Notes: generated by a model not told the origin, from the sequence alone. 52,351 bases of DNA from Clostridia bacterium (GCA_017503325.1 JAFVTI010000020.1:1-52351); one strand, 5' to 3'; positions 1 to 10,300 are shown, numbered from the stretch's first letter. Made by a program: numbers and translations.

Positions 1-130
1 TGCAAGCGTTTTGAGGATCTACGAGGGTGGGTGCGTTGTGCCCGTAGATCCCGCGCTGCGCGCGCCCTCCCTTGGGTCGGGTTCGACTTCGCAAACAATA
101 CTCAATTGTTTGCTCCGCTCAGGATGACAC
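1..130 (-). repeat. Dispersed repeat with CATCCTGAGCG end, cut by the window edge
   Basis: On the minus strand this begins GTGTCATCCTGAGCGG and runs through a hairpin (GCAAACAAT / ATTGTTTGC) and the stretch AAGTCGAACCCGACC. Its first 60 or so bases are nearly identical to the element at 30404-30669. The rest of the copy lies outside the window. Short translations of this family appear as spurious proteins containing HPERSKQL. No gene is seen here. Confidence 0.8.
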
Positions 131-147
131 GGGCAGGGTTGCGCATC

Positions 148-199
148 AAAAAAACCGAAAGCAGAAGCCTTCATCAAAGACCTCTGCTTTCGTTTTTTT
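148..199 (-). terminator. Rho-independent terminator of the pyr operon
   Basis: On the minus strand a CGAAAGCAGA / TCTGCTTTCG stem-loop is followed by a run of seven T. It lies about 40 nt after the pyrB stop. A second small hairpin (AGCCCCATGGGGCT, 212-225) sits between, with its T-run on the plus strand. Confidence 0.8.
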
Positions 200-234
200 C
201 GCTTATTTCTTAGCCCCATGGGGCTGTTTTTTCT

Positions 235-1326
235 TTATTCCGCTTGCGTTTCGCACCAGTAGCAACGCCAGATGTCGTTTTCGGCGTCGGTCTGTACGAA
301 AAGATGCTCGATTTCCTGCTCGACCTGACAGATGCATCTGCCGTTGTGGCAGGTCTTGGTGTCCTTGTGGATCAAACCGTCCACAACGCGGAAGGACTGA
401 TAGTCGTTCTTGGCATCCTCCAAAAGGCGCAGAATGAGTGCCATGCGCATCAGCTTGCCGTTGAGCACCTGCTTGAAGTAGCAGGCTCTGGGATCTTGGT
501 CAATGGCAACCGAAATTTCATTGACACGGGGCAGGGGATGCAGAATGGCAAGGTCTGCCTTGGCGGTTTCCAGCTTGTCGGGGGTCAGAATATAGCTGTC
601 CTTGAGACGCTGATACTGCGCCTCGTCTGCAAATCTCTCGCGCTGCACGCGGGTCATGTACAGAATGTCCAGCTCGGGCATTGCGGCCACAAGATCTGTG
701 GTCTCGCGGTAGGTCATGCCCTTCTTGTCCAGCACCTCTGCAAACATGTATTCGGGCAAGCGCAGCTCCTCGGGGGAGATCAGCACGACCTTAATGCCGG
801 TGTAGCGGGACAGGGCATTGATCAGCGAGTGTACCGTTCTGCCGTATTTGAGGTCACCGCAAAGACCCACGGTCAGATTGTTCAGTCTGCCTTTTTCGCG
901 ATAAATGGTCAAAAGGTCAGCAAGCGTCTGGGTGGGATGGCAATGTCCGCCGTCGCCTGCGTTGATGACGGGAATGGATGCTGCCTGTGCTGCCACCAGT
1001 GCCGCACCCTCCAAAGGATGACGCATGGCAATGATGTCGGCATAGCAGGAGACAGTCTTGGCGGTGTCCGCCACGCTCTCGCCCTTGGCAGCCGAGGATG
1101 CCCCTGCGCTGGAGACCGAGATCACGTTGCCGCCCAAGGACAGCATAGCTGCCTCAAAGCTGAGTCTGGTGCGCGTGGAGGGCTCAAAGAATAAGGTGGC
1201 TAAGATCTTGCCGTCGCAAGCGTGTGCGTATTTCTCGGGGTGATCTGCAATGTCGCAGGCCACAGAGATCATGCGGTCAAGCTCCTCGACGGTCAGATCG
1301 ACCGTATCGATCAGACTTCTTTTCAT
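235..1326 (-). CDS. pyrB: Aspartate carbamoyltransferase with a fused PyrI-type zinc domain
   Basis: It condenses carbamoyl phosphate and aspartate to carbamoyl aspartate, the committed step of UMP synthesis. The start at 1326 follows AAAGGTG; an upstream in-frame Met at 1365 has no ribosome site. Catalytic motifs are STRTR (50-54), Lys81 and MRHP (101-104). The protein is 363 aa against about 310 for E. coli PyrB. The extra tail holds Cys326, Cys331, Cys355 and Cys358, spaced C-x4-C-x23-C-x2-C. That is exactly the zinc-site spacing of the E. coli regulatory chain PyrI. The roughly 100-residue nucleotide-binding domain of PyrI is absent. It is the last gene of the pyr operon. I infer a catalytic trimer stabilised by its own zinc domain and probably not regulated by CTP/ATP. 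Confidence 0.95.
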   Translation of the reverse strand: MKRSLIDTVDLTVEELDRMISVACDIADHPEKYAHACDGKILATLFFEPSTRTRLSFEAAMLSLGGNVISVSSAGASSAAKGESVADTAKTVSCYADIIAMRHPLEGAALVAAQAASIPVINAGDGGHCHPTQTLADLLTIYREKGRLNNLTVGLCGDLKYGRTVHSLINALSRYTGIKVVLISPEELRLPEYMFAEVLDKKGMTYRETTDLVAAMPELDILYMTRVQRERFADEAQYQRLKDSYILTPDKLETAKADLAILHPLPRVNEISVAIDQDPRACYFKQVLNGKLMRMALILRLLEDAKNDYQSFRVVDGLIHKDTKTCHNGRCICQVEQEIEHLFVQTDAENDIWRCYWCETQAE

Positions 1327-1361
1327 ATTCGTTACACCTTTTTGGGAATACTGTGGGTAGA

Positions 1362-2018
1362 TCAAGCCTTCGCGCCGTTGATGGCGAGGTAATTCTTGAT
1401 GCGGGTGACGTTCTCCTCGTTCTTGGGATCCTCTTCGAGGTACTCGATGATATCGTAAACGTCAACGATGGAGTATACGGGGAAGCCGAACTGCTCCTCG
1501 ATTTCCTGCATAGCGCCCTTCTCGCTCTGGCCCTTTTCCTTGCGGTCGACCATGATGAAGGTAGCGGCTACCTTGGCACCCTCAAGGTGGGAGAGGATTT
1601 CCATCGACTCGCGGATGGCGGTGCCGGCGGTGATGACGTCCTCGATGATGACGATCTCTTCTCCGGGCGTGGGAACGTAGCCGACGAACACGCCGCCCTC
1701 ACCGTGGTCCTTGACTTCCTTACGGTTGAAGAAGAAGGGAACGTTGAGGCCGTTCTTGGAGAGAGCCACAGCGGCGGAAACGGAGAGGGAAATACCCTTG
1801 TAGGCAGGGCCGTAGAGAACAGCCTGCTTGTTGCCGAGCTTTTCGAAATATGCCTTGGCGTAGAATTCGCCCAGGGTAGCGATGTCGCTGCCGGTTTTGA
1901 TCATGCCCGCGTTGATGAAATAGGGGATCTTACGGCCGGACTTTGCGGTGAAGTCACCGAATTTCAGAACACCGGCGGACTCTAAAAACTGTATAAATTC
2001 TCTCTTGTAGCTTTCCAT
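1362..2018 (-). CDS. pyrE: Orotate phosphoribosyltransferase
   Basis: Transfers the phosphoribosyl group of PRPP to orotate, giving OMP. The 218-aa protein has the PRPP-binding motif [12 protein letters not shown] and the preceding PAYKGI stretch typical of OPRTases. The ribosome site AAGGAGG precedes the ATG. It sits between pyrF (16-nt gap) and pyrB, so it is translated as part of the same minus-strand operon. Length is normal for the bacterial single-domain enzyme and no defect is visible. Confidence 0.95.
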   Translation of the reverse strand: MESYKREFIQFLESAGVLKFGDFTAKSGRKIPYFINAGMIKTGSDIATLGEFYAKAYFEKLGNKQAVLYGPAYKGISLSVSAAVALSKNGLNVPFFFNRKEVKDHGEGGVFVGYVPTPGEEIVIIEDVITAGTAIRESMEILSHLEGAKVAATFIMVDRKEKGQSEKGAMQEIEEQFGFPVYSIVDVYDIIEYLEEDPKNEENVTRIKNYLAINGAKA

Positions 2019-2034
2019 ATTAACCTCCTTGTAA

Positions 2035-2733
2035 TCAGTCGCAGAACTCTGCCACGCAGCGGTCGTAAGCAGCCACGGGATCTGCTGCTGCGGTGATGGG
2101 ACGGCCGACCACGATGTAGTCAGAGCCGATCTTCTTAGCCTCTGCAGGGGTCATAACGCGAACCTGGTCGCCCTTGTCGCCGTCCGCAAAGCGAACGCCG
2201 GGGGTTACGGTCACGAAATCCTTGCCGCAAGCGTCGTGTACCTTGCCTGCCTCCAGGGGAGAGCAAACAATGCCGTCAAGACCGGATTTCTTTGCGTTCT
2301 GTGCGTAGTGCATCACGACCTGATCAATGGGAGCATCGATCAGCAGATCCTCGGTCATGCGCTCCTGGCTGGTAGAGGTCAGCTGGGTGACCGCAATCAG
2401 CAGAGGACGGGTGCCGTCGGGTCTGGTCAGACCCTCAAGAGCTGCTTCCATCATGGCGCAGGTGCCTGCTGCGTGCAGGTTGCACATATCAACGTCCAGG
2501 CGGGAAAGCACGTTCATGGCCTTCTTGACCGTATTGGGAATATCGTGCAGCTTGAGGTCGAGGAAGATCTTATGGCCGCGAGCCTTGATTTCGCGAACGA
2601 TGTCCGGACCCTCGGCATAGAACAGCTCCATACCGATCTTGAGATAGAGAGATTTGTTTTCGAATTTGTCAAGGAATGCAAGTGTGTCTGCCTTGGACGC
2701 GAAGTCACAAGCAATGATAACGTCTTTTCCCAT
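2035..2733 (-). CDS. pyrF: Orotidine 5'-phosphate decarboxylase
   Basis: Decarboxylates OMP to UMP, the final step of the pathway. The 232-aa protein has the signature DLKLHDIP with its catalytic Lys-Asp array, and a C-terminal phosphate-binding region (IVVGRPI). It is the short, monofunctional bacterial type. Its ATG overlaps the pyrD stop codon by one base (TAATG), which suggests translational coupling. pyrE follows 16 nt downstream. Confidence 0.95.
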   Translation of the reverse strand: MGKDVIIACDFASKADTLAFLDKFENKSLYLKIGMELFYAEGPDIVREIKARGHKIFLDLKLHDIPNTVKKAMNVLSRLDVDMCNLHAAGTCAMMEAALEGLTRPDGTRPLLIAVTQLTSTSQERMTEDLLIDAPIDQVVMHYAQNAKKSGLDGIVCSPLEAGKVHDACGKDFVTVTPGVRFADGDKGDQVRVMTPAEAKKIGSDYIVVGRPITAAADPVAAYDRCVAEFCD

Positions 2734-3644
2734 TAGTGTGCGCCTCCTATAATATCTTGTAAATTCTGAATTCCGTATTTTTCCATGACGCGCGGCAGGT
2801 CGTCGATGATGTTCTTGGCCGCGCAGGGGTCGATCAGGTTTGCCGCGCCGATCTCAACGGCCGTCGCACCCGCCAGCATCATTTCGATCACGTCCTCGGC
2901 CGTGGAAAGTCCGCCCATGCCGATGATCGGAATCTTGACTGCCTCGTAAACTCTGTAAACCATGGAAATGGCTACGGGCTTGATGGCAGGGCCGGAAAAT
3001 CCGCCCGACTTGTTGGCGATGACCGGCTTTTTGGTTTTGAGATCAATGCGCATGCCCATGAGCGTGTTGATCATGCTGATACCGTCCGCACCCGCCTGTT
3101 CGCAAGCCTTTGCAATGGATACGATGTCGGTGACGTTGGGCGAGAGCTTGATGTAAACGGGCTTGGTGGTCACGGCCTTGACTGCGCGAGTGACCTCGGC
3201 TGCAGCCTCGGGGGACGTGCCAAAGCTCATGCCGCCGCCGTGTACGTTGGGGCAGGAGATGTTGACCTCCAGCCAGCCGACCTGGGGCTGTGCGTCCAGC
3301 CTTTGGCAGGTATATGCGTAATCCTCGATCGAAAAGCCCGATACGTTTGCCATGACAGGCTTGTGGAAGCACTTGGACAAGAGCGGCAGCTCGTGCGAGA
3401 TGACCGCATCCACACCGGGGTTCTGCAATCCGACTGCGTTGATCATGCCCGCGGTGCAATCTGCAATGCGGGGCGTGGGGTTACCAAAGCGGGGATCCTT
3501 GGTCGTGCCCTTGAAGGAAAAGGTGCCAAGGCAATTGATGTCATACCACTCTGCAAACTCGTAGCCGTAGCCAAACGTGCCTGATGCGGGGATGATTGGG
3601 TTATCGAGCATAATGCCCGAAAGATTGACCTTTGTGTTTACCAT
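2733..3644 (-). CDS. pyrD: Dihydroorotate dehydrogenase B, catalytic subunit
   Basis: Oxidises dihydroorotate to orotate with FMN and passes electrons to PyrK and then NAD+. The start at 3644 is fixed by a strong AAAGGAGGAG site; the longer in-frame reading is not used. The 303-aa protein contains [10 protein letters not shown] with the catalytic Cys of class 1B enzymes (class 2 enzymes have Ser). The C-terminal GMGGL and ATAVEIGAA motifs bind the FMN phosphate. The gene overlaps pyrK by 7 nt, fitting a heterotetrameric PyrD2K2 complex. Confidence 0.95.
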   Translation of the reverse strand: MVNTKVNLSGIMLDNPIIPASGTFGYGYEFAEWYDINCLGTFSFKGTTKDPRFGNPTPRIADCTAGMINAVGLQNPGVDAVISHELPLLSKCFHKPVMANVSGFSIEDYAYTCQRLDAQPQVGWLEVNISCPNVHGGGMSFGTSPEAAAEVTRAVKAVTTKPVYIKLSPNVTDIVSIAKACEQAGADGISMINTLMGMRIDLKTKKPVIANKSGGFSGPAIKPVAISMVYRVYEAVKIPIIGMGGLSTAEDVIEMMLAGATAVEIGAANLIDPCAAKNIIDDLPRVMEKYGIQNLQDIIGGAH

Positions 3645-4375
3645 ACGATCTCCTCCTTTACCAGCACCGGGCCATCCTTGCAGATGCGCTTGTTGCCGTA
3701 TTTGGTCTTGCAGGAGCAGCCCATGCACGCGCCAAAGCCGCAGCCCATGCGCTCCTCAAAGCTGAACTGACCCGAGGTGACCGATGCGGCGTTGACTGCC
3801 TTGAACATCGGCATCGGACCGCAGGTGTAGAAGTAGGTGTAGTCAAGATCGGACAGGACGTTTGTGACAAAGCCCTTGGTGCCAAAGGAGCCGTCCACGG
3901 TGGTCACAAAGACCTCTGCTCCCAGAGCCTTGAACTCCTCTTCGTAAAAGATCTCGTCCTTGGTATTAAAGCCCAGAATGACCTTGACCTGCTTGCCCTC
4001 GGCGCGCAGCTTACGGCAAAGGCCGTAGAGCGGGGGAATGCCCACGCCGCCGCCGATCAGCACGGGAGCTGCGCCGCTCGTGCTTGTGTCATAGCCGTTT
4101 CCAAGACCCGAGAGCAGGTCGAATACGTCACCCTCCTTGGCCTCGGCCAGCTTTTCGGTGCCTGCGCCCACCACCTTGTAGATCAAGGTGATGGTGCCTG
4201 CGTCCGTATCATAATCGCATATCGAAATGGGGCGGCGCAGGTACAGCCCGTCAATCTTGAAATTGACGAACTGACCGGGGCGGGAGAGCGACGAGGTGTC
4301 GCCCTCTACCACCATGCGGTATACGTTGCTTGTCAGCTGTTGGTTGGATACAACCTTGTAAAATCCTTGTGTCAT
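3638..4375 (-). CDS. pyrK: Dihydroorotate dehydrogenase electron-transfer subunit
   Basis: Ferredoxin-reductase-like partner of PyrD that moves electrons from FMN through FAD and a [2Fe-2S] cluster to NAD+. The start at 4375 is preceded by TAAGGAGAA, which overlaps the carB stop. The protein is 245 aa, with the RPISI flavin-binding motif near the N-terminal third and a GGGVGIPPLY nucleotide-binding loop. The cluster ligands are Cys212, Cys217, Cys220 and Cys232 (C-x4-C-x2-C-x11-C). Everything expected of a working PyrK is present. Confidence 0.95.
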   Translation of the reverse strand: MTQGFYKVVSNQQLTSNVYRMVVEGDTSSLSRPGQFVNFKIDGLYLRRPISICDYDTDAGTITLIYKVVGAGTEKLAEAKEGDVFDLLSGLGNGYDTSTSGAAPVLIGGGVGIPPLYGLCRKLRAEGKQVKVILGFNTKDEIFYEEEFKALGAEVFVTTVDGSFGTKGFVTNVLSDLDYTYFYTCGPMPMFKAVNAASVTSGQFSFEERMGCGFGACMGCSCKTKYGNKRICKDGPVLVKEEIVW

Positions 4376-4385
4376 GTCTTTCTCC

Positions 4386-7300
4386 TTAAGAGTCGATGGT
4401 GGAGATGCCCAGCGTGGTTTCTTCCAGTACGTCGAGGAGCACCTTGACCGTGTCAAGGGCGGTGAAGATGGTCACGTTGTTTTCTACAGCGCACTGTCTG
4501 ATCTCCTGGCCGTCCGAAATACCGCCCGAGCCGCTGACATCGCGGGTGTTAATGACGTAGGTCACGTAGCCGCCGCGAATGGCGTTGGGGATCTCGTCGC
4601 TGCCGTCGCCGATCTTGGCAAGTGCGTGGGTGCGGACGCCGTGCTCTTTGAGGAACTTGGCCGTGCCTGCAGTGCCCTGGATGTTGAAGCCCATGTTGTA
4701 GAAGCGGCGGATGAGCGGCAGAGCCTCTTCCTTGTCCTTGTCGGCAAGGGTCACGAGCACGGTGCCGTAGTTGACCACGTTGGTGCCGCTTGCCTGCAGT
4801 GCCTTGTAAAGCGCACGGGTCAGGCTGTTGTCGTAGCCGATGGCTTCACCGGTGGACTTCATTTCGGGAGAGAGGTAAGCGTCCAGACCGCGCAGCTTTG
4901 CAAACGAGAACGCGGGAGCTTTGACGTAGTATCTCTTCTTTTCAGCGGGATAAATGTCGGTAATGCCCTGCATTTTGAGCGTCTGACCCAGCATGACCAG
5001 CGTGCCCATGTCGGCAAGGCTGTAGCCGGTGGACTTGGAAAGGAAGGGAACGGTACGCGAGGAACGGGGGTTGACCTCGATGATATAAACGTCGTCCTTT
5101 TCATCCACGATGAACTGGATGTTGAAAAGTCCTACGATGCCGATGGCAAGGCCCAGCTTCTTGGTGTAGTCCAGAATCGCGTTCTTGACCTTGTCGGAAA
5201 GCGAGAAGGAGGGGTAGACCGAGATCGAGTCGCCCGAGTGAACGCCGGTACGCTCAACAAGCTCCATGATACCGGGCACGAATACGTCGGTACCGTCGCA
5301 AACTGCGTCAACCTCGACCTCCTTGCCCTGGATGTACTTGTCTACCAGTACGGGCTTGTCCTCGTCGATCTCAACTGCGGTGTGCAGGTAGGTGCGCAGC
5401 TGCTGCTCGTCAGCCACGATCTGCATAGCGCGTCCGCCCAGCACGAAGGAGGGACGAACCAGCACGGGGTAGCCGATCTCGGCTGCGGCGCGAACGCCGT
5501 CCTCAATGACCGTGACTGCACGACCCTTGGGCTGAGGAATGTTGAGAGAAGAGAGCACCTTTTCAAATGCATCGCGGTTTTCTGCCTTTTCGATGGCAGC
5601 GCAGTCGGTACCGATCAGCTTAACGCCGCGCTCGGTCAAGGGAGCGGCCAGGTTGATCGCGGTCTGGCCGCCAAGGCTGGCGATGACGCCCTCGGGCTGC
5701 TCAAGGTGCAGGATGTTCATCACGTCCTCCACGCAAAGAGGCTCGAAGTACAGCTTGTCAGAGCAGGTGTAGTCGGTGGAAACAGTCTCGGGGTTGTTGT
5801 TGATGACGATCGCCTCGTAGCCCGCGTGGCGGATCGCGCCTACTGCGTGCACGGTAGAGTAGTCAAATTCCACGCCCTGGCCGATACGGATGGGACCCGA
5901 GCCAAGCACGACCACCTTTTTGCGGTCGGAAACCACGCTCTCGTTCTCATGCTCGTAGGTGGAGTAGAAGTAGGGGATATATCCCTGTGCCTCTGCAGCG
6001 CAGGTGTCGATCATCTTGTAAACGGGGAAAATGTCGTTTTGCTCGCGCATATGCCATACGTCGATCTCGGGGCAGCCCCAAAGAGAGGCGATGTAAGCAT
6101 CCGAGAAGCCCATCTTCTTTGCACGGCGCAGAACGTCTGCGTCCATGGGGCTCTGCTTGACGGTCGACTGCATCTGTACGATGTTGCGCAGCTTGTCAAG
6201 GAAGAACATGTCGATCTTGGTGGCAGACCAGATTCTGCCCGAGTCAGCGCCGTATTCCAGCAGCTTTGCAATGGCATAGATGCGGTCGTCGGTGCCGTCT
6301 GCGATATACTTCATCAGCTCGTCCACGCTGTAGTCGTCAAACTTCTTCATGTAGATGTGGTTGACGCCGATCTCCAGCGAGCGAACAGCCTTTAAGAGGC
6401 TTTCCTCAAAGGTGCGGCCAAGGCTCATAACCTCGCCGGTCGCCTTCATCTGGGTGGAGAGCTTATTGTTTGCGGATACGAATTTATCGAAGGGGAAGCG
6501 GGGCATCTTGGTGACCACGTAGTCAAGTGCGGGCTCGCAAGCGGCAAGAATGTTGCCGATCTTGATCTCGTCCAGCGTCATACCGACTGCGATCTTTGCA
6601 GTCACGCGTGCGATGGGATAGCCGCTTGCCTTGGATGCAAGTGCGGAGGAGCGGGAAACGCGGGGGTTGACCTCGATCAGATAGTAGCTGAACGAGTGGG
6701 GGTCAAGCGCGAACTGTACGTTGCAGCCGCCCTCAATGCCCAGCGCGCGGATGATCTTGAGCGCGCTGTCACGCAGCATGTGCGATTCCTTGTTGGTCAG
6801 CGTCTGGCAGGGGCAGACCACGATCGAGTCGCCCGTGTGAATGCCTACGGGGTCCACGTTCTCCATGTTACAAATGGCGATCGCGGTGTCGTTGGCGTCA
6901 CGCATAACCTCATATTCAATTTCCTTGTAGCCCTTGATGCTCTTTTCCACCAGTACCTGGTGTACGGGGGAGAGCTGCAGAGCGTTTTTCATAATATCAA
7001 CGAATTCCTGCTCGTTGTCGGCAAAGCCGCCGCCCGTGCCGCCCAGAGTAAATGCGGGACGGAGCACAACGGGATAACCGATCTCCTTGGCTGCAGCTAA
7101 GCCCTCTTCCATGCTGTTTGCGATCAGGGAGGGGAGCACGGGCTCGCCAAGCTCCTCGCAAAGCTCCTTGAACAGCTCTCTGTCCTCGGCGCGCTCAATG
7201 CTTGTGCCGCAGGTGCCCAGCAGCTCGCATTCACACTCGCGCAGAATGCCCTTCTTTTCCAGCTGCATAGCAAGGTTGAGGCCGGTCTGACCGCCAATGC

Positions 7301-7565
7301 CGGGAACGATGGCGTCGGGACGCTCGTGACGGATGACACGTGCTACGTATTCCAGCGTCAGGGGCTCCATGTAGACCTTGTCGGCAATGGTGGTGTCGGT
7401 CATGATGGTTGCGGGGTTGGAGTTACAAAGGATAACCTCGTAGCCCTCTTCCTTGAGTGCAAGGCACGCCTGCGTGCCTGCATAGTCAAACTCGGCAGCC
7501 TGGCCGATCACGATCGGGCCGGAACCGATGACGAGTACTTTTTTGATATCTGTTCTCTTCGGCAT
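4386..7565 (-). CDS. carB: Carbamoyl phosphate synthase large subunit
   Basis: Makes carbamoyl phosphate from bicarbonate, two ATP and ammonia. The 1059-aa length matches the usual 1060-1075. Two homologous ATP-grasp halves are visible: the first opens [23 protein letters not shown] and the second [16 protein letters not shown], each followed by an EVNPR motif. A C-terminal methylglyoxal-synthase-like domain follows. It sits one base downstream of carA. The partner CarA lacks key glutaminase residues, so this subunit probably works with free ammonia. That is an inference from the small subunit, not from CarB itself. Confidence 0.96.
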   Translation of the reverse strand: MPKRTDIKKVLVIGSGPIVIGQAAEFDYAGTQACLALKEEGYEVILCNSNPATIMTDTTIADKVYMEPLTLEYVARVIRHERPDAIVPGIGGQTGLNLAMQLEKKGILRECECELLGTCGTSIERAEDRELFKELCEELGEPVLPSLIANSMEEGLAAAKEIGYPVVLRPAFTLGGTGGGFADNEQEFVDIMKNALQLSPVHQVLVEKSIKGYKEIEYEVMRDANDTAIAICNMENVDPVGIHTGDSIVVCPCQTLTNKESHMLRDSALKIIRALGIEGGCNVQFALDPHSFSYYLIEVNPRVSRSSALASKASGYPIARVTAKIAVGMTLDEIKIGNILAACEPALDYVVTKMPRFPFDKFVSANNKLSTQMKATGEVMSLGRTFEESLLKAVRSLEIGVNHIYMKKFDDYSVDELMKYIADGTDDRIYAIAKLLEYGADSGRIWSATKIDMFFLDKLRNIVQMQSTVKQSPMDADVLRRAKKMGFSDAYIASLWGCPEIDVWHMREQNDIFPVYKMIDTCAAEAQGYIPYFYSTYEHENESVVSDRKKVVVLGSGPIRIGQGVEFDYSTVHAVGAIRHAGYEAIVINNNPETVSTDYTCSDKLYFEPLCVEDVMNILHLEQPEGVIASLGGQTAINLAAPLTERGVKLIGTDCAAIEKAENRDAFEKVLSSLNIPQPKGRAVTVIEDGVRAAAEIGYPVLVRPSFVLGGRAMQIVADEQQLRTYLHTAVEIDEDKPVLVDKYIQGKEVEVDAVCDGTDVFVPGIMELVERTGVHSGDSISVYPSFSLSDKVKNAILDYTKKLGLAIGIVGLFNIQFIVDEKDDVYIIEVNPRSSRTVPFLSKSTGYSLADMGTLVMLGQTLKMQGITDIYPAEKKRYYVKAPAFSFAKLRGLDAYLSPEMKSTGEAIGYDNSLTRALYKALQASGTNVVNYGTVLVTLADKDKEEALPLIRRFYNMGFNIQGTAGTAKFLKEHGVRTHALAKIGDGSDEIPNAIRGGYVTYVINTRDVSGSGGISDGQEIRQCAVENNVTIFTALDTVKVLLDVLEETTLGISTIDS

Positions 7566-7566
7566 A

Positions 7567-8661
7567 TCAGTTATCCTCCTTCATCATAGCAATAAAGCGG
7601 TCGAAAAGTGCGTAATTGTCCTGCGGACCGGGCGCGCTTTCGGGTGCGAACTGCACGCCAAGCACGGAGCTTTCTGCGTCGATCACGCCCTCTACGCTTG
7701 CGTCGGTCACGTTTTCGTAAAGCACGGAAAGTCCCGTCCCCTCAAGGCTGTCGCGATCAACCACGAAGGTGTGGTTCTGCGCGGTGCTTGTGATCTTGCC
7801 GTTCTCGGTGCAGCGAACGGGATAGCCGCCGCGGTGACCGTGAGACAGGGAAGAGACGGTTGCGCCTTTGGCAAGGCAAAGAATCTGGCAGCCAAGGCCG
7901 ATACCGAACATGGGGTACTTGCCCCACAGAGCCTTGACGGTCCGGGTGACCTCGCCTGCGTGCTCGGGGCAGCCGGGACCGCTGGAGATGATCACGCCGT
8001 CGGGATTCAGAGAATCGATCTGCTCTGCATCGGTGTTATAGGGAACGACCGTGACGTTGCAGCCCTTGGCGGTCAGCGTACGGACGATGTTGGTCTTGAT
8101 GCCGCAGTCAATGGCCACGACGTGGTGCTTTGCATTGGCGGTTCTGGTATACCAGCGCTTTTTGCAGCTGACGCGTGCAACCGCGTCGGTAGGAACGGGG
8201 GTGACGCGGATCATGGCAAGCGCGGATGCGGTGGTGGTGTGCATGCTTGTCAGAATGCCGCGCATGCTGCTGCCGTGGTCACGGAGCTTTCTTGTCAGCA
8301 TTCTGGTATCAATGCCCCAAAGGCCGGGGATGTGATGCTCGCACATGACCTCCTCCAGGGTCTTGGTATAGCGGAAGTTGGAGGGCTGGTCGTTGTATTC
8401 ACGCACGATCAGACCGCCCATGGTCAAGGATCTTGCCTCGTAGTCCTCCTCGGTCATGCCGTAGCTGCCGATCAGAGGGTAGGTCATCACTACGAATTGG
8501 TCGGTGTAGGCGGGGTCGGAGACGATCTCCTGATATCCCACCATCGAGGTATTGAATACCACGGTGCATACGCGGTCACGAATGCTGTCGTCACCGAAGC
8601 TGTAGCCGGGGAATTCGCTGCCGTCTTCCAAAACAAGCTTTACGTTCATTTGATTTTCCAT
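7567..8661 (-). CDS. carA: Carbamoyl phosphate synthase small subunit, glutaminase triad degraded
   Basis: Normally hydrolyses glutamine and channels ammonia to CarB. The 364-aa protein has the N-terminal CPS small-chain domain and a class I glutamine amidotransferase domain. The nucleophile motif, usually GICLGHQ, reads GIGLGCQ, so the catalytic Cys is Gly255. The usual FHPE reads FAPE, so the catalytic His is Ala339, while Glu341 remains. I read both changes directly from the bases (7897-7899 and 7645-7647). The start at 8661 follows GGAGG and overlaps pyrC by 16 nt. By analogy with ammonia-dependent vertebrate CPS I, which also lost the Cys, this enzyme probably cannot use glutamine. Confidence 0.93.
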   Translation of the reverse strand: MENQMNVKLVLEDGSEFPGYSFGDDSIRDRVCTVVFNTSMVGYQEIVSDPAYTDQFVVMTYPLIGSYGMTEEDYEARSLTMGGLIVREYNDQPSNFRYTKTLEEVMCEHHIPGLWGIDTRMLTRKLRDHGSSMRGILTSMHTTTASALAMIRVTPVPTDAVARVSCKKRWYTRTANAKHHVVAIDCGIKTNIVRTLTAKGCNVTVVPYNTDAEQIDSLNPDGVIISSGPGCPEHAGEVTRTVKALWGKYPMFGIGLGCQILCLAKGATVSSLSHGHRGGYPVRCTENGKITSTAQNHTFVVDRDSLEGTGLSVLYENVTDASVEGVIDAESSVLGVQFAPESAPGPQDNYALFDRFIAMMKEDN

Positions 8662-9890
8662 ACTGTTTTACCTCCGTGAATTGTAGTGATGCAAGTACCA
8701 AAGAGTCTGTGACCCGCAAAAGGAGTCGCGCGACCCTTGGTACGGAATGTTTCGGGATCAACGACGTATTGGTCGTCGCATTGCCAAACGGTCAGGGAAT
8801 CGGGCGCGAGCGGAATGCCGAATCTCTTTCTCGGCGCGATTGCCAGGGCATCAATGATGCGTTCCAGGCTGACTCTGCCTGTTTTGACAAGGTAGGTGTA
8901 GAGCACGGGGAATGCGGTTTCAAGTCCCACAACGCCCATCGCACTCTTTTCAAGCCCCTTGGATTTTTCCTCCCACGAATGGGGTGCGTGGTCGGTGGCA
9001 ATCATGTCGATAGTGCCGTCGATCAAGCCCTCTATCAAAGCCTCGCGGTCTTCGGCCGAGCGCAAGGGGGGATTCATCTTAAAGCGGCCGTGCTCTTCAA
9101 GGTCGGCATCGCAAAGCGTCAGGTAATGCGGCCCTGTCTCGCAGGTCACGTTCACGCCGCGTGCCTTTGCCTCGCGAATCAGCTGCACGCTCTCCTTGGT
9201 GGAGATGTGGCAGACGTGATAAGCGCAGCCGGTTTTCTCTGCAAGCGCAAGGTCGCGCTTGATCGGACCCCATTCGCTCTCGGAGCAAATGCCGCGGTGT
9301 CCGTGCGCCGCTGCGTATTCGCCGTCGTGAATGTAGCCGCCACGGAGCAGAGAATTATCCTCGCAGTGGGCAACCACAATCTTGCCCAGTGCCTTGGCGC
9401 GCTGCATCAGCTGCTCCATCATCTCGGCACTCTGCACGCCGCGTCCGTCGTCCGAGTAGGCAATCGCATGCCGGGCCATGCCCTCCAGGTCTGCGGCAAC
9501 CTCTCCCTTTTGACCCACCGTCAGAGCCCCCAAGGGGTAGACGTCAATGATTGCGTCGCGCTCAATGATGGCCAGCTGCTCGGCTAAGTGCTCCGCGCTG
9601 TCGGGTACGGGGTTGAGGTTTGGCATGCTGCACACCGCCGTATAGCCGCCGTGTGCTGCTGCCGCCGTGCCTGTGGCAATGGTCTCTTTATAAGAAAAAC
9701 CCGGCTCTCGAAGATGTACGTGGACATCACAAAAACCGGGAAAAATATCACAATGATGGAAAACAGTGTCAATATCAGAGGCAGAGACACTGCCGGGAGC
9801 AGAAAAAGACAAAGCGCCATCCGCAAGGACAACGTCCTTGTGAATGAATCTATCGTTATCAAACATACGAGCGTTTGCGAACAATGTCAT
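8646..9890 (-). CDS. pyrC: Dihydroorotase (class I)
   Basis: Zinc amidohydrolase that cyclises carbamoyl aspartate to dihydroorotate. The HVHLREPG metal motif is near residue 60 and TDHAPHS near residue 300, both typical of the class I type. The start at 9890 (ATG) is preferred, giving 414 aa. A TTG two codons upstream would lie too close to the AAAGGAACC site. It is the first gene of the pyr operon and overlaps carA by 16 nt. It lies about 300 nt downstream of the promoter. Confidence 0.93.
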   Translation of the reverse strand: MTLFANARMFDNDRFIHKDVVLADGALSFSAPGSVSASDIDTVFHHCDIFPGFCDVHVHLREPGFSYKETIATGTAAAAHGGYTAVCSMPNLNPVPDSAEHLAEQLAIIERDAIIDVYPLGALTVGQKGEVAADLEGMARHAIAYSDDGRGVQSAEMMEQLMQRAKALGKIVVAHCEDNSLLRGGYIHDGEYAAAHGHRGICSESEWGPIKRDLALAEKTGCAYHVCHISTKESVQLIREAKARGVNVTCETGPHYLTLCDADLEEHGRFKMNPPLRSAEDREALIEGLIDGTIDMIATDHAPHSWEEKSKGLEKSAMGVVGLETAFPVLYTYLVKTGRVSLERIIDALAIAPRKRFGIPLAPDSLTVWQCDDQYVVDPETFRTKGRATPFAGHRLFGTCITTIHGGKTVWKIK

Positions 9891-10190
9891 TTTCAAAGGT
9901 TCCTTTCTTTTGATCTTGCGAGGCGAGATGTGGCATAAGACGCGAAAAATTCTCGCCGCAGGGCGTATGAGTTCGATAGGATCGAAACAAAAATAGCCGT
10001 GCCAAAAGCAGAGTGCTCAGGGCGCGACCACAGACAGCGAGCCCATGATACGAGATCGCTTACGTATTGTCTGCGCCGACCAAACTGCCTCGGACAGATT
10101 TTTGTCTTGCAAAAATGCGGGAGTGCAACGTTCCTTGATCATTCGCCAACTGCCCGAGTGATCTTGTCGCAAGCCCTATTTTCACATCTA
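9891..10190 (-). promoter_or_regulatory. Long untranslated leader of the pyr operon
   Basis: About 300 nt separate the predicted transcription start (near 10188) from pyrC. The leader can form a GATCA/TGATC hairpin close to its 5' end and other GC-rich stems. It contains a fragment of the MITE-like repeat. I looked for a PyrR-binding loop, a T-box and known riboswitch cores and found none. Such a long leader suggests attenuation or RNA-level control, but no mechanism can be assigned. Confidence 0.45.
9914..9973. repeat. Fragment of the 273-bp MITE-like element
   Basis: About 60 bases match the right-hand part of the element at 14276-14548, including GCATAAGACGC, TTCTCGCCGCAGGGCG and TATGAGTTCG, with only a few differences. 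Similarity stops after GAGTTCG, so the terminal repeat is lost. It lies in the pyr operon leader. Confidence 0.8.
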
Positions 10191-10194
10191 TCAT

Positions 10195-10223
10195 ATTATA
10201 TCACAAAGACAAAAAATAGTCAA
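10195..10223 (-). promoter_or_regulatory. Promoter of the pyr operon
   Basis: TTGACT (10223-10218), 17-bp spacer, TATAAT (10200-10195) on the minus strand. The -35 box lies inside the 3' arm and T-run region of the ktrBA terminator. Confidence 0.85.
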
Positions 10224-10251
10224 GGCTTTCGAGGGTGAAAACCTTGACTAT
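10211..10251 (-). terminator. Terminator of ktrBA, overlapping the pyr promoter
   Basis: On the minus strand ATAGTCAAGG and CCTTGACTAT form a 10-bp stem around a 16-nt loop, followed by TTTTTT. The 3' arm supplies the -35 hexamer of the pyr promoter. Confidence 0.85.
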
Positions 10252-10300
10252 CTTTATGATCATTTTAAGAAAAGAATTGTGAAATGTTACAAAGCGCGAA

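Noticed and set aside
4374..6395. 673-aa plus-strand reading frame opposite carB
   Set aside because: Mirror of carB in a GC-rich coding region; no ribosome site, no recognisable domain, and carB on the other strand is certain.
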